From NCBI GenBank assembly GCA_030685235.1, contig MU839250.1, forward strand, positions 1-64,000: a stretch of DNA of 64,000 bases. The letters are read 5' to 3'. A program made the translations under genes and the position numbers. Positions 10,211 through 21,611 of the stretch are shown here, in pieces. The first letter of the stretch is position 1. The number at the start of each line of letters is the position of its first letter. The notes under the pieces are model-generated. The model was given only the letters and a program-made list of their open reading frames with translations. It did no database searches and had not been told where the DNA came from. The DNA comes from Copromyces sp. CBS 386.78. Lineage: Eukaryota; Ascomycota; Sordariomycetes; Sordariales; Sordariaceae.

Positions 10211-12253
10211 TTAGGTGTGCGACTCCCTCTTATAGCGACAGCAGGCTTCACCACACAAACACTTCTTGTCCAATCCCCTCCAATAATAATCCGAATAGTC
10301 GACTGTAATTTCGGCCCCCGCCTCAATGCCTTTACTCGTCAACAAGACCCTCTCCTTCCCGCGCCACACAAACCGCTGGAACTGGGCATTAGGCTTGCAG
10401 CTGTGGTTGACGAATCTCGTAAAGTTTCCTCTCCTCCCCTGCCATATCTGGTACTTGGTTGATTGCTTCGGAGTCCGTGTACCAGATGCGCCACCACAGT
10501 CCGCGGCCGTCATCTCCAGCGTCCTCGTCTCGCACTCCATCACGTCAACGTTTCGCAACCCCTTGGTGATGACTCCCACAAACTCACCGATGCCCGCCCC
10601 CCGCTCGAACGGACACAGCGCCAGAAGCCCGTTGTTGCGGCCGTCGGGCGTCCGGAACACCTGTACCGGACATGGTGGACGCTCCTGGTTGCCAAAGAGG
10701 GTCGGGAAGCAGTGGCACAGGTTTAGTTTGGGATCATCCGACTGCTGCTCGCGGCACACCTCGCAGGCGAGGCTGCTGGTGCTGGTCGGAAATGGCTCGG
10801 CAACAAGACTGTCGACGGGTATCACCCAGCGGGGATCGTGTCGTTGTTGGGCGCCGAAGCCGCCACCGGGCCAAATGTTCTGGTCGAGCACGCACTCGTC
10901 GATCTGCTCGTACTCAAAGCACGGGTCGTACTTGTAGTATGTCGAGCACAAGGGGACGGGGTCTGACCCGTCTCGGAAAACGACCCAGTCGTGTGGGTGT
11001 CCGTGGAATTTCGGCTCGGTAATGTCTCCCTCCTTGTCGTTATCGTTATTACCGCCCTTGACCATCTCAAGCAACTCGCGCCAGCGCGGCTGCAGCGTGT
11101 CTGCGGCTACCTCCAGTTGCGGGCGCAGGTTACGCAGGCGACGGAAACCTGCCTGATCCAGTCCGACGCGGTATTTGCAGAAGCGGTAGAAGCCCATACC
11201 GGCGAACACGAGGGCGGCCCAGCCAGCGGCGTCCTTGACCTCCTTGTAGCTCTTCCAGATGGACATCTTATTGCGCAGTTCTGTCTCGGACCATCCAAAA
11301 TCCTTGCACGCCTCGGCAAGGGCAAGCTTGCGGTGTTTGGCTGGCGTGATGTCCGGATCACTGAGGACACGGGCCCGGACGTGGGCGTCGAAGTGCTCCA
11401 TCCATCGGGCCTGCACGATAACTTCGAGGGCGCGGCAGGTCCGGCTGGCTTGGGTGACTTGCCGGCAGAAGATGTTCTTTTGACTGAAGGTCTGAAGCGC
11501 TTTGGCGTTGATGCCGAGCCTCCCAGTTCCGCCATTGCTGATTGGCAGTAACGCGTTGCTGTTCAAGGGTGTGGCGCCAAACCAGGCAGTGAACTCGTCC
11601 AGGTCTATGGTGATGCTGCCGTGGATCCCCTCCCATATGCCAACGATGAGTTTGTCGAGCGTTGTTGGTTTAAGCGGAGGAGTCACGGGATGGAGTGGGC
11701 GCCGCCTGGAGAAACTGCGGTGATCGACCTGCATCTGCCTCTGGCTGTCGTTGTCATGGCCGGTTGTACTTGTAGAAGAAAGAGGCCTGAGAGAGCCTGT
11801 GATCTTCCGCCTTTTACTCAGGTGACTATCCTGAGTATCCTCTGGGTCGTCACAAATACCGTCAGCGGCCGAGTTTGAGACATGCGCGGTCGAATTGTGG
11901 ACGTGGGCGAACTCTGGACCAGAACTTGCAACATCAATCGGTAAGTGTGTTTGTAGATCCTGCTTGCTGAACTTCATAGTACATTCGGCGAACCTGCCGG
12001 ATCTCTCTAAACCCTTTGCGCCGTTCCGAAGAGGGAATGCGAGATCGAGTTGGGGCGGCACACGGTTGCAGACATCATCATGTTTTGGCTCGTCTCCGAG
12101 TGTGTCGCCCTCGTCCCGCACCCAGACTCGGACAGAAAGAACCGGGTGGGTTAGCGAGTGCCAGTCGATGCGCAAACGAGGGTCGATAAGATGGTCGACA
12201 AGGGACCGAGTCAGCTCTTGGCAGATCTGCCTGATCTCGTCTTGAAGATCCAT
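10211..12253 (-). CDS. SET-domain protein-lysine methyltransferase (680 aa)
   Basis: Intronless gene. The frame stays open up to 12328, but that far end is a TTG codon. The first ATG is at 12253 (MDLQDEIRQICQEL), which I take as the start. The SET domain is C-terminal (about residues 535-665). It has a GAGIGEF loop (about 552) for the S-adenosylmethionine site, RFVNHSCKPN (about 613-622) forming the catalytic knot, and ITVDYSDYYW supplying the conserved Tyr. A post-SET zinc cluster CLCGEACC is at about 665. A small cysteine cluster (CEVC, CHC, CP; about 497-528) precedes SET and is simpler than the nine-cysteine pre-SET of DIM-5/Clr4. The N-terminal ~480 residues have no domain I recognise; a basic SKRRK segment lies near 145. 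SET proteins with these motifs methylate lysines, usually on histones; the substrate is unknown here. It is divergent from the transporter gene. Confidence 0.85.
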   Translation of the reverse strand: MDLQDEIRQICQELTRSLVDHLIDPRLRIDWHSLTHPVLSVRVWVRDEGDTLGDEPKHDDVCNRVPPQLDLAFPLRNGAKGLERSGRFAECTMKFSKQDLQTHLPIDVASSGPEFAHVHNSTAHVSNSAADGICDDPEDTQDSHLSKRRKITGSLRPLSSTSTTGHDNDSQRQMQVDHRSFSRRRPLHPVTPPLKPTTLDKLIVGIWEGIHGSITIDLDEFTAWFGATPLNSNALLPISNGGTGRLGINAKALQTFSQKNIFCRQVTQASRTCRALEVIVQARWMEHFDAHVRARVLSDPDITPAKHRKLALAEACKDFGWSETELRNKMSIWKSYKEVKDAAGWAALVFAGMGFYRFCKYRVGLDQAGFRRLRNLRPQLEVAADTLQPRWRELLEMVKGGNNDNDKEGDITEPKFHGHPHDWVVFRDGSDPVPLCSTYYKYDPCFEYEQIDECVLDQNIWPGGGFGAQQRHDPRWVIPVDSLVAEPFPTSTSSLACEVCREQQSDDPKLNLCHCFPTLFGNQERPPCPVQVFRTPDGRNNGLLALCPFERGAGIGEFVGVITKGLRNVDVMECETRTLEMTAADCGGASGTRTPKQSTKYQIWQGRRGNFTRFVNHSCKPNAQFQRFVWRGKERVLLTSKGIEAGAEITVDYSDYYWRGLDKKCLCGEACCRYKRESHT

Positions 12254-13139
12254 CGATGGTAGTTGTGATGTTGAACAAGGAGAAAAGGAGAGGATTTGTG
12301 GTTCCACTATGCCGCAAATGACTTTCAAGAACTCGTTGCCTCGTGCCTGGATTTACTGCCCGGGCAGACAGATGCCACAATATCTATACGCGGTTAGGCT
12401 TACTCATAAATTTGTTAGCTCTATAACAGCCTCTACAGAAGTTTGGTGGATCCGCTGGGTGTGAGCACATCAAGCAGCACTGTATGATAGCATCCGTCAT
12501 CATATTCTCCTTTCTTCACTCGGTCATTAATTCCTGTCTCGACTTTCCCGTTGAGGGCCAGAGGAGATGCCCGCACAAGAATACCAGCAAATTCTGAGCT
12601 ATATAAGGTACCTTACGAAATTATGTCCTTTCACCCAAGCAAAGATAACAAAGGACAAAGGTCTATCAGGTAGTAGCGCTGGGATATCCTGTCGATCCCC
12701 ACGGGCTCCAGGAACCCACTACTTGGTCACAGGCAAAGTGTGTGCATGAGGACTTGATAGACAACAAGACTTATTTTCCCCCAAGATATGGAAACTTGGA
12801 AGTCCGTGCCCTGGGCCCTTCCCATTCACCTGCACGCCCTTCCAGGGTATTTAGGCCGCCCTGGTTTCCGTTTCTCCTCTTCCGTTAGACAACTCCAATC
12901 AAGCCCTTTTCGTTGCCGCCTTTTCCAGCCTCCAACAAAACTCGTTGTTAGGTTTACGGGGGTTCTGAATCGAGTAAGGGGGGAAAGAAAGGAACATTCG
13001 AAGTATAAAACATCCTCGACAACCTCTCTGTCTATCTAACTCCCTTCTCTAACGACAATTATACTTTCACATCTTTCTCCACACACATTTCCTTCACCCA
13101 ATTCCTTCCCCCCTCCCCATCCTCCTCAAAACATTAGGT
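12254..13139. promoter_or_regulatory. Shared spacer between two divergent genes
   Basis: This 886-bp spacer of normal composition must hold both promoters. Near the transporter gene (about 13020-13130) the plus strand is strongly pyrimidine-rich (runs of CTTCC/TCCCC), as is common in the 5' leaders of filamentous fungi. No strong TATA box can be assigned. Short open frames at 12567-12749 and 12788-13039 show no coding features. Confidence 0.6.
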
Positions 13140-15457
13140 ATGGACTCATCGACAGATAGCCCAGGTGATCGAGACGGTCAACAAGACCTGCAGCATCTGG
13201 CCCACAAGGAAACAGCGGGCACCACATACAGCTATGATGACCTCCGGGGGTGGCGCCGCTGGCGAATTCTCCGCCCCGGGCGCGGCATGTATCACGACGT
13301 CAAGCGGCGACTGCCCTACTACTGGAGCGACATTACCGACGCCTTCACCTATCGCACTATAGCCAGCACGATCCGCATCTACTTCGTCAAGTAAGTTCAA
13401 GTATCCTTCATTTATTGCATCAAGCCTAGTCTCTGCTCTCATTCTCTCTCTATCTCCTTTTCTTTCCTTTTCAAGATTGGGCGGGTTAGGTGAACTGATA
13501 GCCGTTGCAGCCTCCTCCCCGCCATCGCATACACTCTAGACATGAGCCGGCGCACAGGAAACTTCTTCGGGCTCAACGAGGCTCTCTTCTCCTCGGCCCT
13601 CGCCGCCATGGTCTTCAGCATTCTCAGCTGCCAGCCGCTCACCATTGTGGGCGTCACCGGCCTCATCTCGTTGTTCAACTACACCATCTACGACATTCTC
13701 AGCCGGTACGACGGCGTCATCTTAATATATCCCCAGTTCATGGCCTGGGTGGGCATCTGGGCCGCCATCTTCCACTGGCTGGTCGCCTTTCTCAACGCTT
13801 GCGACTACATGCGCTACGTGACCGATTTCTCCAGCGAGGCCTTTGGTCTGTATGTGGGCATCATCTACGTGATCAAGGGAGTGGAGGAGCTGGTGAACGA
13901 GTTCGACGTCTCGGGCCCCACGGCAGGGTATCTCAGCTGCCTCATTGGCGTCCTGTACTTTGCTTCTGTTTATGCGCTAGAGAGACTGGGATCGAGCACG
14001 CTTTGGATGGCTGGCTTCAGGGGCATCCTCGCTGACTACGCCTATGTTGTAGGTGATGCCATGGGAGCTAGACCACTGCTTCCTCCCCCCCTCTCCCCTT
14101 TCGCCAGTGGACTACATGTGCAGGTGCTAGACTGGACTGATTGGACTGACACTTTCACACACACATTTGACAGTTCGCAACTCTCTTCTGGACTGGGTTC
14201 GCCCATATTCCCGGAAACTTGAAGGAGGCTCATATATCGCTGGTCCCGATTGTGAATGCCTTCCACCCGACTCAACCAAGGAATTGGCTCATTGACTTTT
14301 GGTCCCTGGATGTCAAGTGGGTCTTTGTCGCCTTGCCATTTGGCTTTCTTGTCATGCTTCTCTTCTACTATGATCATGTGAGTTCCTTACCAGCCAGTGT
14401 TCGCTCTCGTGATTGAACCCGAGATGGGGTTTTTTTTTCTCATTTTGTTTTGTTGTTCCGTCTTTTTTTTCTCCCCTTCCGGTGCGAGATTATGGCCAGC
14501 TGACATCTGACATAAATCTAGAACGTCAGCAGCATCACCGCCCAAGCGAGACAGTTCCCCCTTAAGAAGCCCGGTGGTTTCCACTGGGACTTTTTTCTCC
14601 TGGGTTGCACCACGTTTGTGTCTGGCATACTCGGACTGCCCTTGCCCAACGGCCTGGTCCCGCAGGCTCCGGTCCATACCGACTCCCTGACTGTCTACGA
14701 GACCAAGATTAAAATCATCCCGACGGCCGAAGGGGATGACACGGAGATCAGACGGCCTGTTGTTGAGGCCACCGCCGTGGTGGAACAGCGGGTAACACAC
14801 TTCCTCATGGGCCTAGGCATGGTCGGCACCATGACCGGTCCGCTCCTAAAGGCCCTTCACACGATGCCGTCTGCCTTGTTTGCAGGCGTCTTCTTTATTG
14901 TCGGCGTAAGTTACCTACCCTCACTTCTCATCGCAATAGCCCACTGCCGTGCCAAGTTTCACTTGACAAACATGCCACTTTTCACTGATAGAGACACTGA
15001 CATAATCCGTCATAAACATGGCCAGTGGGGCTCAATCGAATCCAACTCGATAACCAAAAAGATCCTCTTCCTCATGTCAGAGCGCCGCTTCCTCCCGCGG
15101 GACGACCCAGCCCTCGGCATCCGCCGCCGCAAGATCTGGGCCTACATTGGCCTCCAGATCCTCGCGGTGGCCGTCACCGTGGCGATTTCACAGACCATTG
15201 CCGCCATTGGCTTCCCCGTCCTCATTATCCTGCTCATCCCGTTCCGCTGCCTCGTGGTGCCGCGCTGGTTCTCGCTCAAGGAGCTGCAGGTCCTGGACGA
15301 TTTCACGGCTACCAACAAGCAGGTGCTGGCGAGCCTGGGCGGGCGTCCGGTATTGCCGGAACAGACCAGGATGGAGGATTGGGGGCTGGAGAGGCAGAGG
15401 CGCGAGAGTAGATTGGGAGTGCCGAGGCAGAGGGTCGGGTCTCTGCATTTGGAGTGA
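13140..15457 (+). CDS. BOR1: SLC4-family boron/anion transporter, Bor1-like (602 aa, 5 exons)
   Basis: Exons 13140-13390, 13511-14048, 14174-14377, 14522-14905 and 15026-15457. The four introns (120, 125, 144, 120 bp) all have GT...AG ends and CTGAC/CTGAT-type branch sites, and the joined frame is open for 602 codons. The last intron has no stop and a length divisible by three, so it could be misread as coding. The product is a plasma-membrane exporter of the bicarbonate/borate (SLC4) family. It has a hydrophilic N-terminus, RLPYYWSDITDAF and LLPAIAYTLDM at the start of the membrane domain, many hydrophobic spans, and PNGLVPQAPVHTDSL (about residue 373), a family signature. Length is close to yeast Bor1 (576 aa). 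Borate export is inferred from similarity; other anions are possible. The C-terminal tail (about 555-602) is charged. Confidence 0.88.
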
Positions 15458-15859
15458 ACTGAGTGAATGCGGACTTATATAGTCCTTTGGTTATTATCAC
15501 ACAGTGAAGACGTAGGCCACTGAGCCAACGATCGAATACAGGCAATCAATCAACGGATGGATGGCGAGAACATATTGGGGCCTGTTTAGGTTTGCGTTAG
15601 AGGTTTTGGCTTGGCCACCCTCTTCTATCTCCCTCTCATATCGTATTAACCTTCCTCGTAAATAAGTATAAACATACATCTTTCCCCCGCTAGCTGTGGC
15701 ACAGTTCATTTCCTTGAACGATGCCTTGCCATAATATGCTTCGGCTTGTCAAGAGCGACTGCTAGGGTACCGTAGCGGGAAAACCTGCCAGGGAACAGGC
15801 CTTCTAAGCCGTAATAAGGCATGATAGTCTTGTAGACTTAAGAAGCCCTGTTGATTTAA
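15458..15859. other. 3' flank of the transporter gene
   Basis: Sequence of normal composition. It includes AT-rich GTAAATAAGTATAAAC (about 15658-15673), a possible polyadenylation region, and no credible gene. The overlapping short frames here have no domain features. Confidence 0.4.
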
Positions 15860-16259
15860 GGGCGTGTTTGGCAACCTGGAAATGGACCTGGAAATGGACC
15901 TGGAAATGGATTTGGGGGATATGGTCCGTGTGCGGTACTTCGAAGAATTCGGGTTAATTTTTTACTAAAGTCACTTTTCAATTGTACCCTCTAACAATTT
16001 CTGGGGATTTCCAGGCTGATTTTTCACTCGGAAATTGCTTGGCAATTGATTTACTCTACTTCCTTCGATGCGAGCTTTATAATTGGTCTAAAAAAGTCTT
16101 GGCGGGCCAAATTTCCGAAAGTCGATTTCCGCACCTTCGAGGTGATGGAAATGCTTTCGGAACTGCGCCCGGACCACTTTGGCAACCTTTTTGAGCTTTT
16201 GTACTTCCCAACTGCCAAGAAATTTCCGAAAGCCCATTTCCAGGTTGCCAAACACGCCC
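15860..16259. mobile_element. 400-bp Tourist-like (PIF/Harbinger) MITE
   Basis: Termini GGGCGTGTTTGGCAACC and its inverse bound the element, with about 26 bp of near-perfect TIR. The 3-bp duplication TAA lies on both sides (15857-15859 and 16260-16262). The GGG...TGTTTGG start and TAA target are hallmarks of Tourist-like MITEs of PIF/Harbinger. Just inside the left end a 12-bp unit (CCTGGAAATGGA) is repeated three times. Near the centre (about 16112-16165) an imperfect palindrome pairs TTTCCGAAAG with CTTTCGGAA. Open frames crossing it on both strands are a by-product of this symmetry. It keeps CpA sites, so RIP has not hit it. Confidence 0.9.
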
Positions 16260-16262
16260 TAA

Positions 16263-16560
16263 CAAGCCTTGTTGAACGAGGGAGGTACCTGATTGGCTAA
16301 TATGCATTTGTCTAAATGTCCGCTGTAGACGGTCGTTAAAAGTGCCCTGTCTTTGAAATTTTTTCCAAGTTCCAAAGTTCCTTCCCCGGAAGAGATCGCC
16401 CTATATTAAAAGAAAGAACGAAGTCCACTCTCAATCAATTGGGCCAGTACCCGTGCCACGCTGCCCACTTCCCTTAAGTGGGTGCTCACTACCAGTACGG
16501 CCACACCAGTAATACGGCCACTAGGGTTAATAGTGCGAATGCCTAAAAACGGCCAAAATC
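16263..16560. other. Unique-looking sequence at the right edge of the gene island
   Basis: Near-normal composition, no gene or repeat recognised. Base composition turns AT-rich from about 16.56 kb. Confidence 0.4.
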
Positions 16561-16762
16561 AGGAAGACTTATAGCGTATCACATTAGCTAATTGAGACAA
16601 AAAGAAACCTATGATATTATATAATATTTTTGTACTTTTACAACTTATAAATTTATATTACCTAATATATCCAATACTAATATTTCCTTTAAGGGAACCC
16701 CTTATATTATTTCTTCCCCTATTATTACTTTTTTTACCGCTATTAAAATAACCTTTAACGCT
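16561..16762 (+). pseudogene. Left part of a degenerate frame split by the large Gypsy element
   Basis: The plus-strand frame running into 16762 (ending ...TFNAI) continues in the same frame at 57922 (TALF...), once the Gypsy at 16768-57916 and one copy of its ATTAC duplication are removed. It is probably part of an older retroelement; no motif identifies it. Confidence 0.5.
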
Positions 16763-16767
16763 ATTAC

Positions 16768-17075
16768 TATCACGGTATAAAGGCACAAGGTAAGTAAGAA
16801 TATACGTAATTGTACGAAGGAGTAAGAGGAAAGGTTCAAGGGTACGATCTTAAACTAGTCTTTATAGAGGCCAATTTAGGAGATCAGCTCTACAACAATC
16901 TTATAAATACTATAAAGCTAGTACGACCTATGTAACAATAGCGATAATAAAGCTATCGTAGCCTTCTACGAAGGCCGTAATAGCCTTATACTATATTCGG
17001 AACTATAGCCTAATCTTTAGCTCCGATAACTATTAACCGTATATTTTAAACTATTATAAAGCTAACCTTATAATA
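16768..17075 (-). repeat. 3' LTR of the split Gypsy (308 bp)
   Basis: Begins TATCACGG and ends CCTTATAATA on the plus strand. It is homologous over its whole length to 57609-57916 and (inverted) 60159-60466, and partly to 59116-59412. It is heavily converted to TpA compared with the copy at 59116. Confidence 0.85.
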
Positions 17076-18248
17076 TTACCCCGGACTAAAAGAAGCTATA
17101 TAATTGATTAATAATATATAAAACGATTAAAATACTTATTAATCGTTTAATTTGCCCTATAAAAGCCTTTATAGCCGCTACTACTCTACGCGGCGATTTC
17201 CTTAATCCTCCGTACCCCGTATTTCCCGTTAGTACCGGCTAATCTACTCCTATTTCTATTAGTAGCGGTTAGTCTATTCTTATTAATTACCGGTCCGTTA
17301 TTATTTTACGCTACTTTTTTATAGCGATTTAATTTAGCGGCGCTAGTTCGTTTAAGTAGCTTTCGTAGAATTTCTACACCACTTCCGGGTATATTATAAT
17401 ATTAGCCCGTTTTTACTAATCTAATACGTATAATAGTATTTATAGGACGTAGTACTCTTATTATTTATTTTTTAAGTTCCGTTTATAGCCGTTTATATTA
17501 TTAAAATTTTATTTAATAGAATTTTTCTTTATTATTCGTCCGCTTTATAATTTTCCTTTAGTTTACTCTTACGTCCCTTTCGGTATATCCTTCCTAAAAT
17601 TTTATTTTATTAACGTAGAATGTAGGATTATATTTTATATTAATTAGGAGTTGAAGAATAATTATATAATTATTAGTTTTTAAAATTTTAAATAGCCCTT
17701 TTCGGAGCGGAATTAATTTAATGTACGGTCTTCCGGTTTCGAAGTTTTTTATATTTAATAAAACTTTATTCCCGACTTTATATTACGGGGCGTTTAATTT
17801 CCTTTTATTAATATTATTTTTATATTATTTCTATACTTTCTTTATTTTGGTCGTTATATAGTTTAAAATTATTTTAAACCAGTTAGCGATTTTAATAGTT
17901 TTAAAATACTTATTCTATTAGGTTTTTAATATTTTTGGGGGGTATAGCGTAGCGGGTTCGACCTTTATCCGGGGATAGAATCCGTAATTAATAAAAAACG
18001 GCGAAATTCCTATCGTTTTTAAAATTAAATTATTAGTAGCAAATTCTGTTATTAGTAATTAATTAATTTAATTGTTTTATATTTAATTAATGAAGGTTTG
18101 TAAATATTTTTCTATTTTTACGTTAATATATTCTATTTGCCCGTTTGTAGTTGGGTGAAAAGCGGAGGAGGGCGTAAGGTTAATTTTTAGCCTCGTTAAT
18201 AACGCTTTTTAAAATTGCGAAATAAATTAGGAACTTCGATTAAATATA

Positions 18249-19366
18249 GAGAAAGTCTAACCGTACGGTCACGAATGTCTATCCGTACAGTGATCCACTT
18301 TTTTCTCCTATATATATCCTTAACCCTGCCGTCCCCTCCCTATTAGCACTAGTTTCGCTCGTACCGCGACCGCCAAGCTCCTAGATTATAGCCCATTATA
18401 TATTTTAACCCTTGCACAGTATATATACGCTGATAGCCGTAATAGTCGCTAATAGCCAATCGTTAATAGCCGTAATAATTACTAATAGCCGTGATAATCG
18501 CTAACAGCCGTAATAGCCGTAACAATCGCTAGCAGCCATAATAGTTATTAATAGCCGTAATAGCCGTAATAGCTATAATAATCGTTAGTAGCCGTAATAA
18601 TTATTAATAGCCGTAATAATCGCTAATAGCCGTAATAGCCGTAATAGCCGTAATAGCCGTAATAGTTGTTAATAACCGTAATAATCGTTAATAGCCGTAA
18701 TAGCCGTAATAATTACTAGCAGCTATAATAGTTGTAATAGCCGTAATAGTCGCTAATAGCCGAGATAGCTATAATAATCGCTAATAGCCGTAATAGTTAT
18801 TAATAGTTATAATAATCGCTAATAGCCGTAATAGTTATAATAGTCGTGATAGCTATAATAGTCGCTGATAGCCGTAATAATTACTAATAGTTATAATAAT
18901 TGCTAATAGTTGTAATAATCGTTAGTAGCCGTAATAGTTATTGATAGCTATAATAATCGCTAATAGCCGTAATAGCCGTGATAGCTATAATAGTTATGAT
19001 AGTCGCTAATAGCCGTAATAATTGCTAATAGCTGTAATAATCGCTAATAGTTGTAATAGCCGTAATAGCTGTAATAGCTATAATAGTCGTTAATAGCCGT
19101 AACAATCGCTAATAGCCGTAATAATCGCTAATAGCTAATCGCTAATAGCTATAATAATCGCTAATAGCTGTGATAGGTGTGTATTTGGTTTGGGCATTGC
19201 GGTTTGATATTACGTATGAAAGAATGGTAATGCCTAGATTTCTGGGCGAAATTTTCGAAAGAATACATGTGACATTTGTGGCCGCGCGAGGGTTAGGGAT
19301 ATGTGTGAGGGAAAAAGTGGATTACCGTACGGATAGACATTCGTGACCGTACGGTTAGACTTTCTC
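18249..19366. mobile_element. 1118-bp TIR element filled with a minisatellite
   Basis: TIRs of about 80 bp begin GAGAAAGTCT and end AGACTTTCTC. The flanking 8-bp duplication TAAATATA is perfect (18241-18248 and 19367-19374). Each terminus holds two tandem units of about 22 bp (AAAGTCTAACCGTACGGTC and AATGTCTATCCGTACAGTG). The inner TIR (GATCCACTTTTTTCTCC and a CCCTGCCGTCCC block) matches the element cut by the window start. No coding capacity: most of the interior is a tandem array. Confidence 0.9.
18425..19172. repeat. Minisatellite of TAATAGCCG / TAATAATCGC units
   Basis: About 750 bp of short units (9-10 bp, often combined as an ~19-bp pair) such as TAATAGCCG, TAATAATCGC and TAATAGTTA. 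Variants differ mainly by transitions, so RIP has added to the variation. The array makes up about two thirds of the host TIR element and contains no other sequence. Confidence 0.85.
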
Positions 19367-21611
19367 TAAATATAATAGTATTAAGTAAATTATAAATACT
19401 ATAGACCCGCTCTATAAAGCGGTCCGCTAATTCTTCCGTAGTTAACCCTATTATAGGGATAAAATATTATATTTTTATTAATTTATTAATAATTATTATA
19501 ATATATTAGAATATTTATTTGCGGCGCTTGTAGGGCGTTAATAGTATAATATAATTAATAGAAATATCCTTCTATAGAGCGAAAGGTACCGGTAATAATT
19601 TTAAAAACCTATATAGTGCGTATTATAACAGCTTCGTCTTTATATACGTTAAGTAGGTTTTGTAGTAGGTTTTTATTGCGTCGTATATCCCCGGTTAAAA
19701 AAAAGATTAGAGGAGAAGGCTATAAATCTTTTCCCTCCCTAAGTATTTTATTCTTAACGTATTATAGGTACAGCGGATTAATTAGTAGTAGACTTTAATA
19801 TTTTTAGGGTTAAGGAAAACCGAACCGTAGTAATAAATCCGGCCTTATATAGTGTAGTATTCCGCGAACAAGAGTTTTTTAAAGCTCTTTTTAACCTTTT
19901 TTAATTATATTTTCTTTATTAAGTCCGTTAAATAGGCGAATATATTTTAAAGAAAGGTTAAGTTTTTATAAGTTTTTGTTATTAAGTCGTTTACCGACGT
20001 TTCGTCTATAATTTTTAAATTGTAAAAGTATATTATTCCGATGAAAATTTTTAAATCTCTTTTATTTTTTAGGACGTAGGAATTATTAATGAAAATATCC
20101 TTTTCTAGTAAAACTTTATTCTTTATTAGAAGGCGTTTATTACCTTCGTGTTTTGGGATATTTTCTAATTTGTAGTTTAATATATTAAGGCGGACTTATA
20201 GCGAGTTCGGTCGGTATTAATTAGTGAAATTAAAGTAGGAAAGAAATTATAATTATTTTATATATTGTAATATTAATTATTTATTAATTATAAACGACTT
20301 TAATCTTTTATAGTCTATTAAAATTTCGAACGGTTATTATATTCTTTTTAATTTTAATTTCTATTCCTTTAGCGCTTTAATAATAGTGAATAATTTTTTA
20401 TTATAAATATTATAATTATATTTTATTAATAAATATTATTAATTAAAATAAATTACCGGCTATAATACTCTGTCTTTATTATATTAAGAGAGAATGCCGC
20501 TATAAATTTAATTTAAAGTATCCGTTTTTACGATTGTTTATTTAGATTAGTTATAAATATATAATATTAGTCCGCTAATAAAAATTCATTTAAGCGCGTT
20601 AAAAGAGTATTAGTATTAGTTTTCTTATTTTTAATTTTTAATAGTTTTCTTTATTAATTCGTATAATAGTCTTGTTAGGATAGAAAAGTATTTGATAAAC
20701 CGCCGATAAAAATTAGCGAATCCTAAGAAACGTTATAGCGCCCTCTTAATATTTAGAGCCTTTTACAAACTAATTAATATTATTTTCTTTAAATTTATTT
20801 TAATATTTTTAGGGGTAATAATAAGCTTTAAATATTTAGTCCGTTTCGTATAGAAGTTGTATTTATTAATATTAATTTATAGGCCTACGTTGATTATCTT
20901 CTGTAGGACTTCGCTAATGTACTTTACGTAGTCCTCTTTATTTTTTAAATAGACGAGGATATTATTAAGGTAAGTAGTGGCGTATATATTAAAAATATTA
21001 TATAGGATATTGTTAATATAATTTTAGAACGTCTTTAGTACCCTTTATAAATTAAATAGGTATATTAAAGATTTGAAAAGTTTAAAGCGGGTAATAAATA
21101 TAGTAAGTTATTCGTAGCCTTCCTTTACTTGTATCCTATTAAATGTATTAATAATATTGAATTTAATAAAGATCTTCGCTTTATAAATAGCGTTAAGGGT
21201 TTTTTTAATTAATGGAATTGGATATTATATTTTTAAAGTAATATTATTAATATTACAGTAGTTAATATAAATATAGATTCTTCTACCTGGCTTTTATATT
21301 AATAGGATAGGCGAAGCGGCGGCGGATTAGGAGGGACGGATGAATTTCTTTTTAAAGTTCTCGTTAATCTATTTTTTAATAACGGTAGTTTCGATAGGTA
21401 ATATCAGTTTAAGTTTAGCGTATAATAGTTGTTCTCTTAGTTTAAATTCGATTTTATAGTCGTATGAACGGTGCGGGGGTATTTTGTCGGCTAACGTAGG
21501 AAGAAATGCGTTGATATATAATTAATAAATATCGTCTTCCGGCGCGAGGCGGGAAGAATTTACTGAAGCGCAGCTGTTATAGAGTTAGATTCTACCTACT
21601 GCAAGTGGTAT

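Larger units (their letters stand above)
17076..21562 (-). pseudogene. Gypsy pol relic, RT to integrase (minus)
   Basis: Minus-strand relic with the catalytic YxDD box read as YLNN (20961-20972), preceded by an IPPHRSYDYKI block (about 21.43-21.47 kb) that is shared with the left Gypsy at about 4.39 kb. RNase H and integrase regions follow towards lower coordinates. It is interrupted by the TIR element at 18249-19366 and carries many RIP-type stops. The right edge is the insertion site of the 32.8-kb unit. Confidence 0.75.

Noticed and set aside
10217..12245. Several long open frames overlapping the SET gene on both strands
   Set aside because: Shadow frames of a GC-balanced coding region; only the SET frame has domain motifs.
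12567..13039. Two short frames in the divergent spacer
   Set aside because: No domain, no codon pattern, and they lie where promoters are expected.
15982..16307. Open frames on both strands between 15982 and 16307
   Set aside because: They lie in the MITE and reflect its inverted symmetry.
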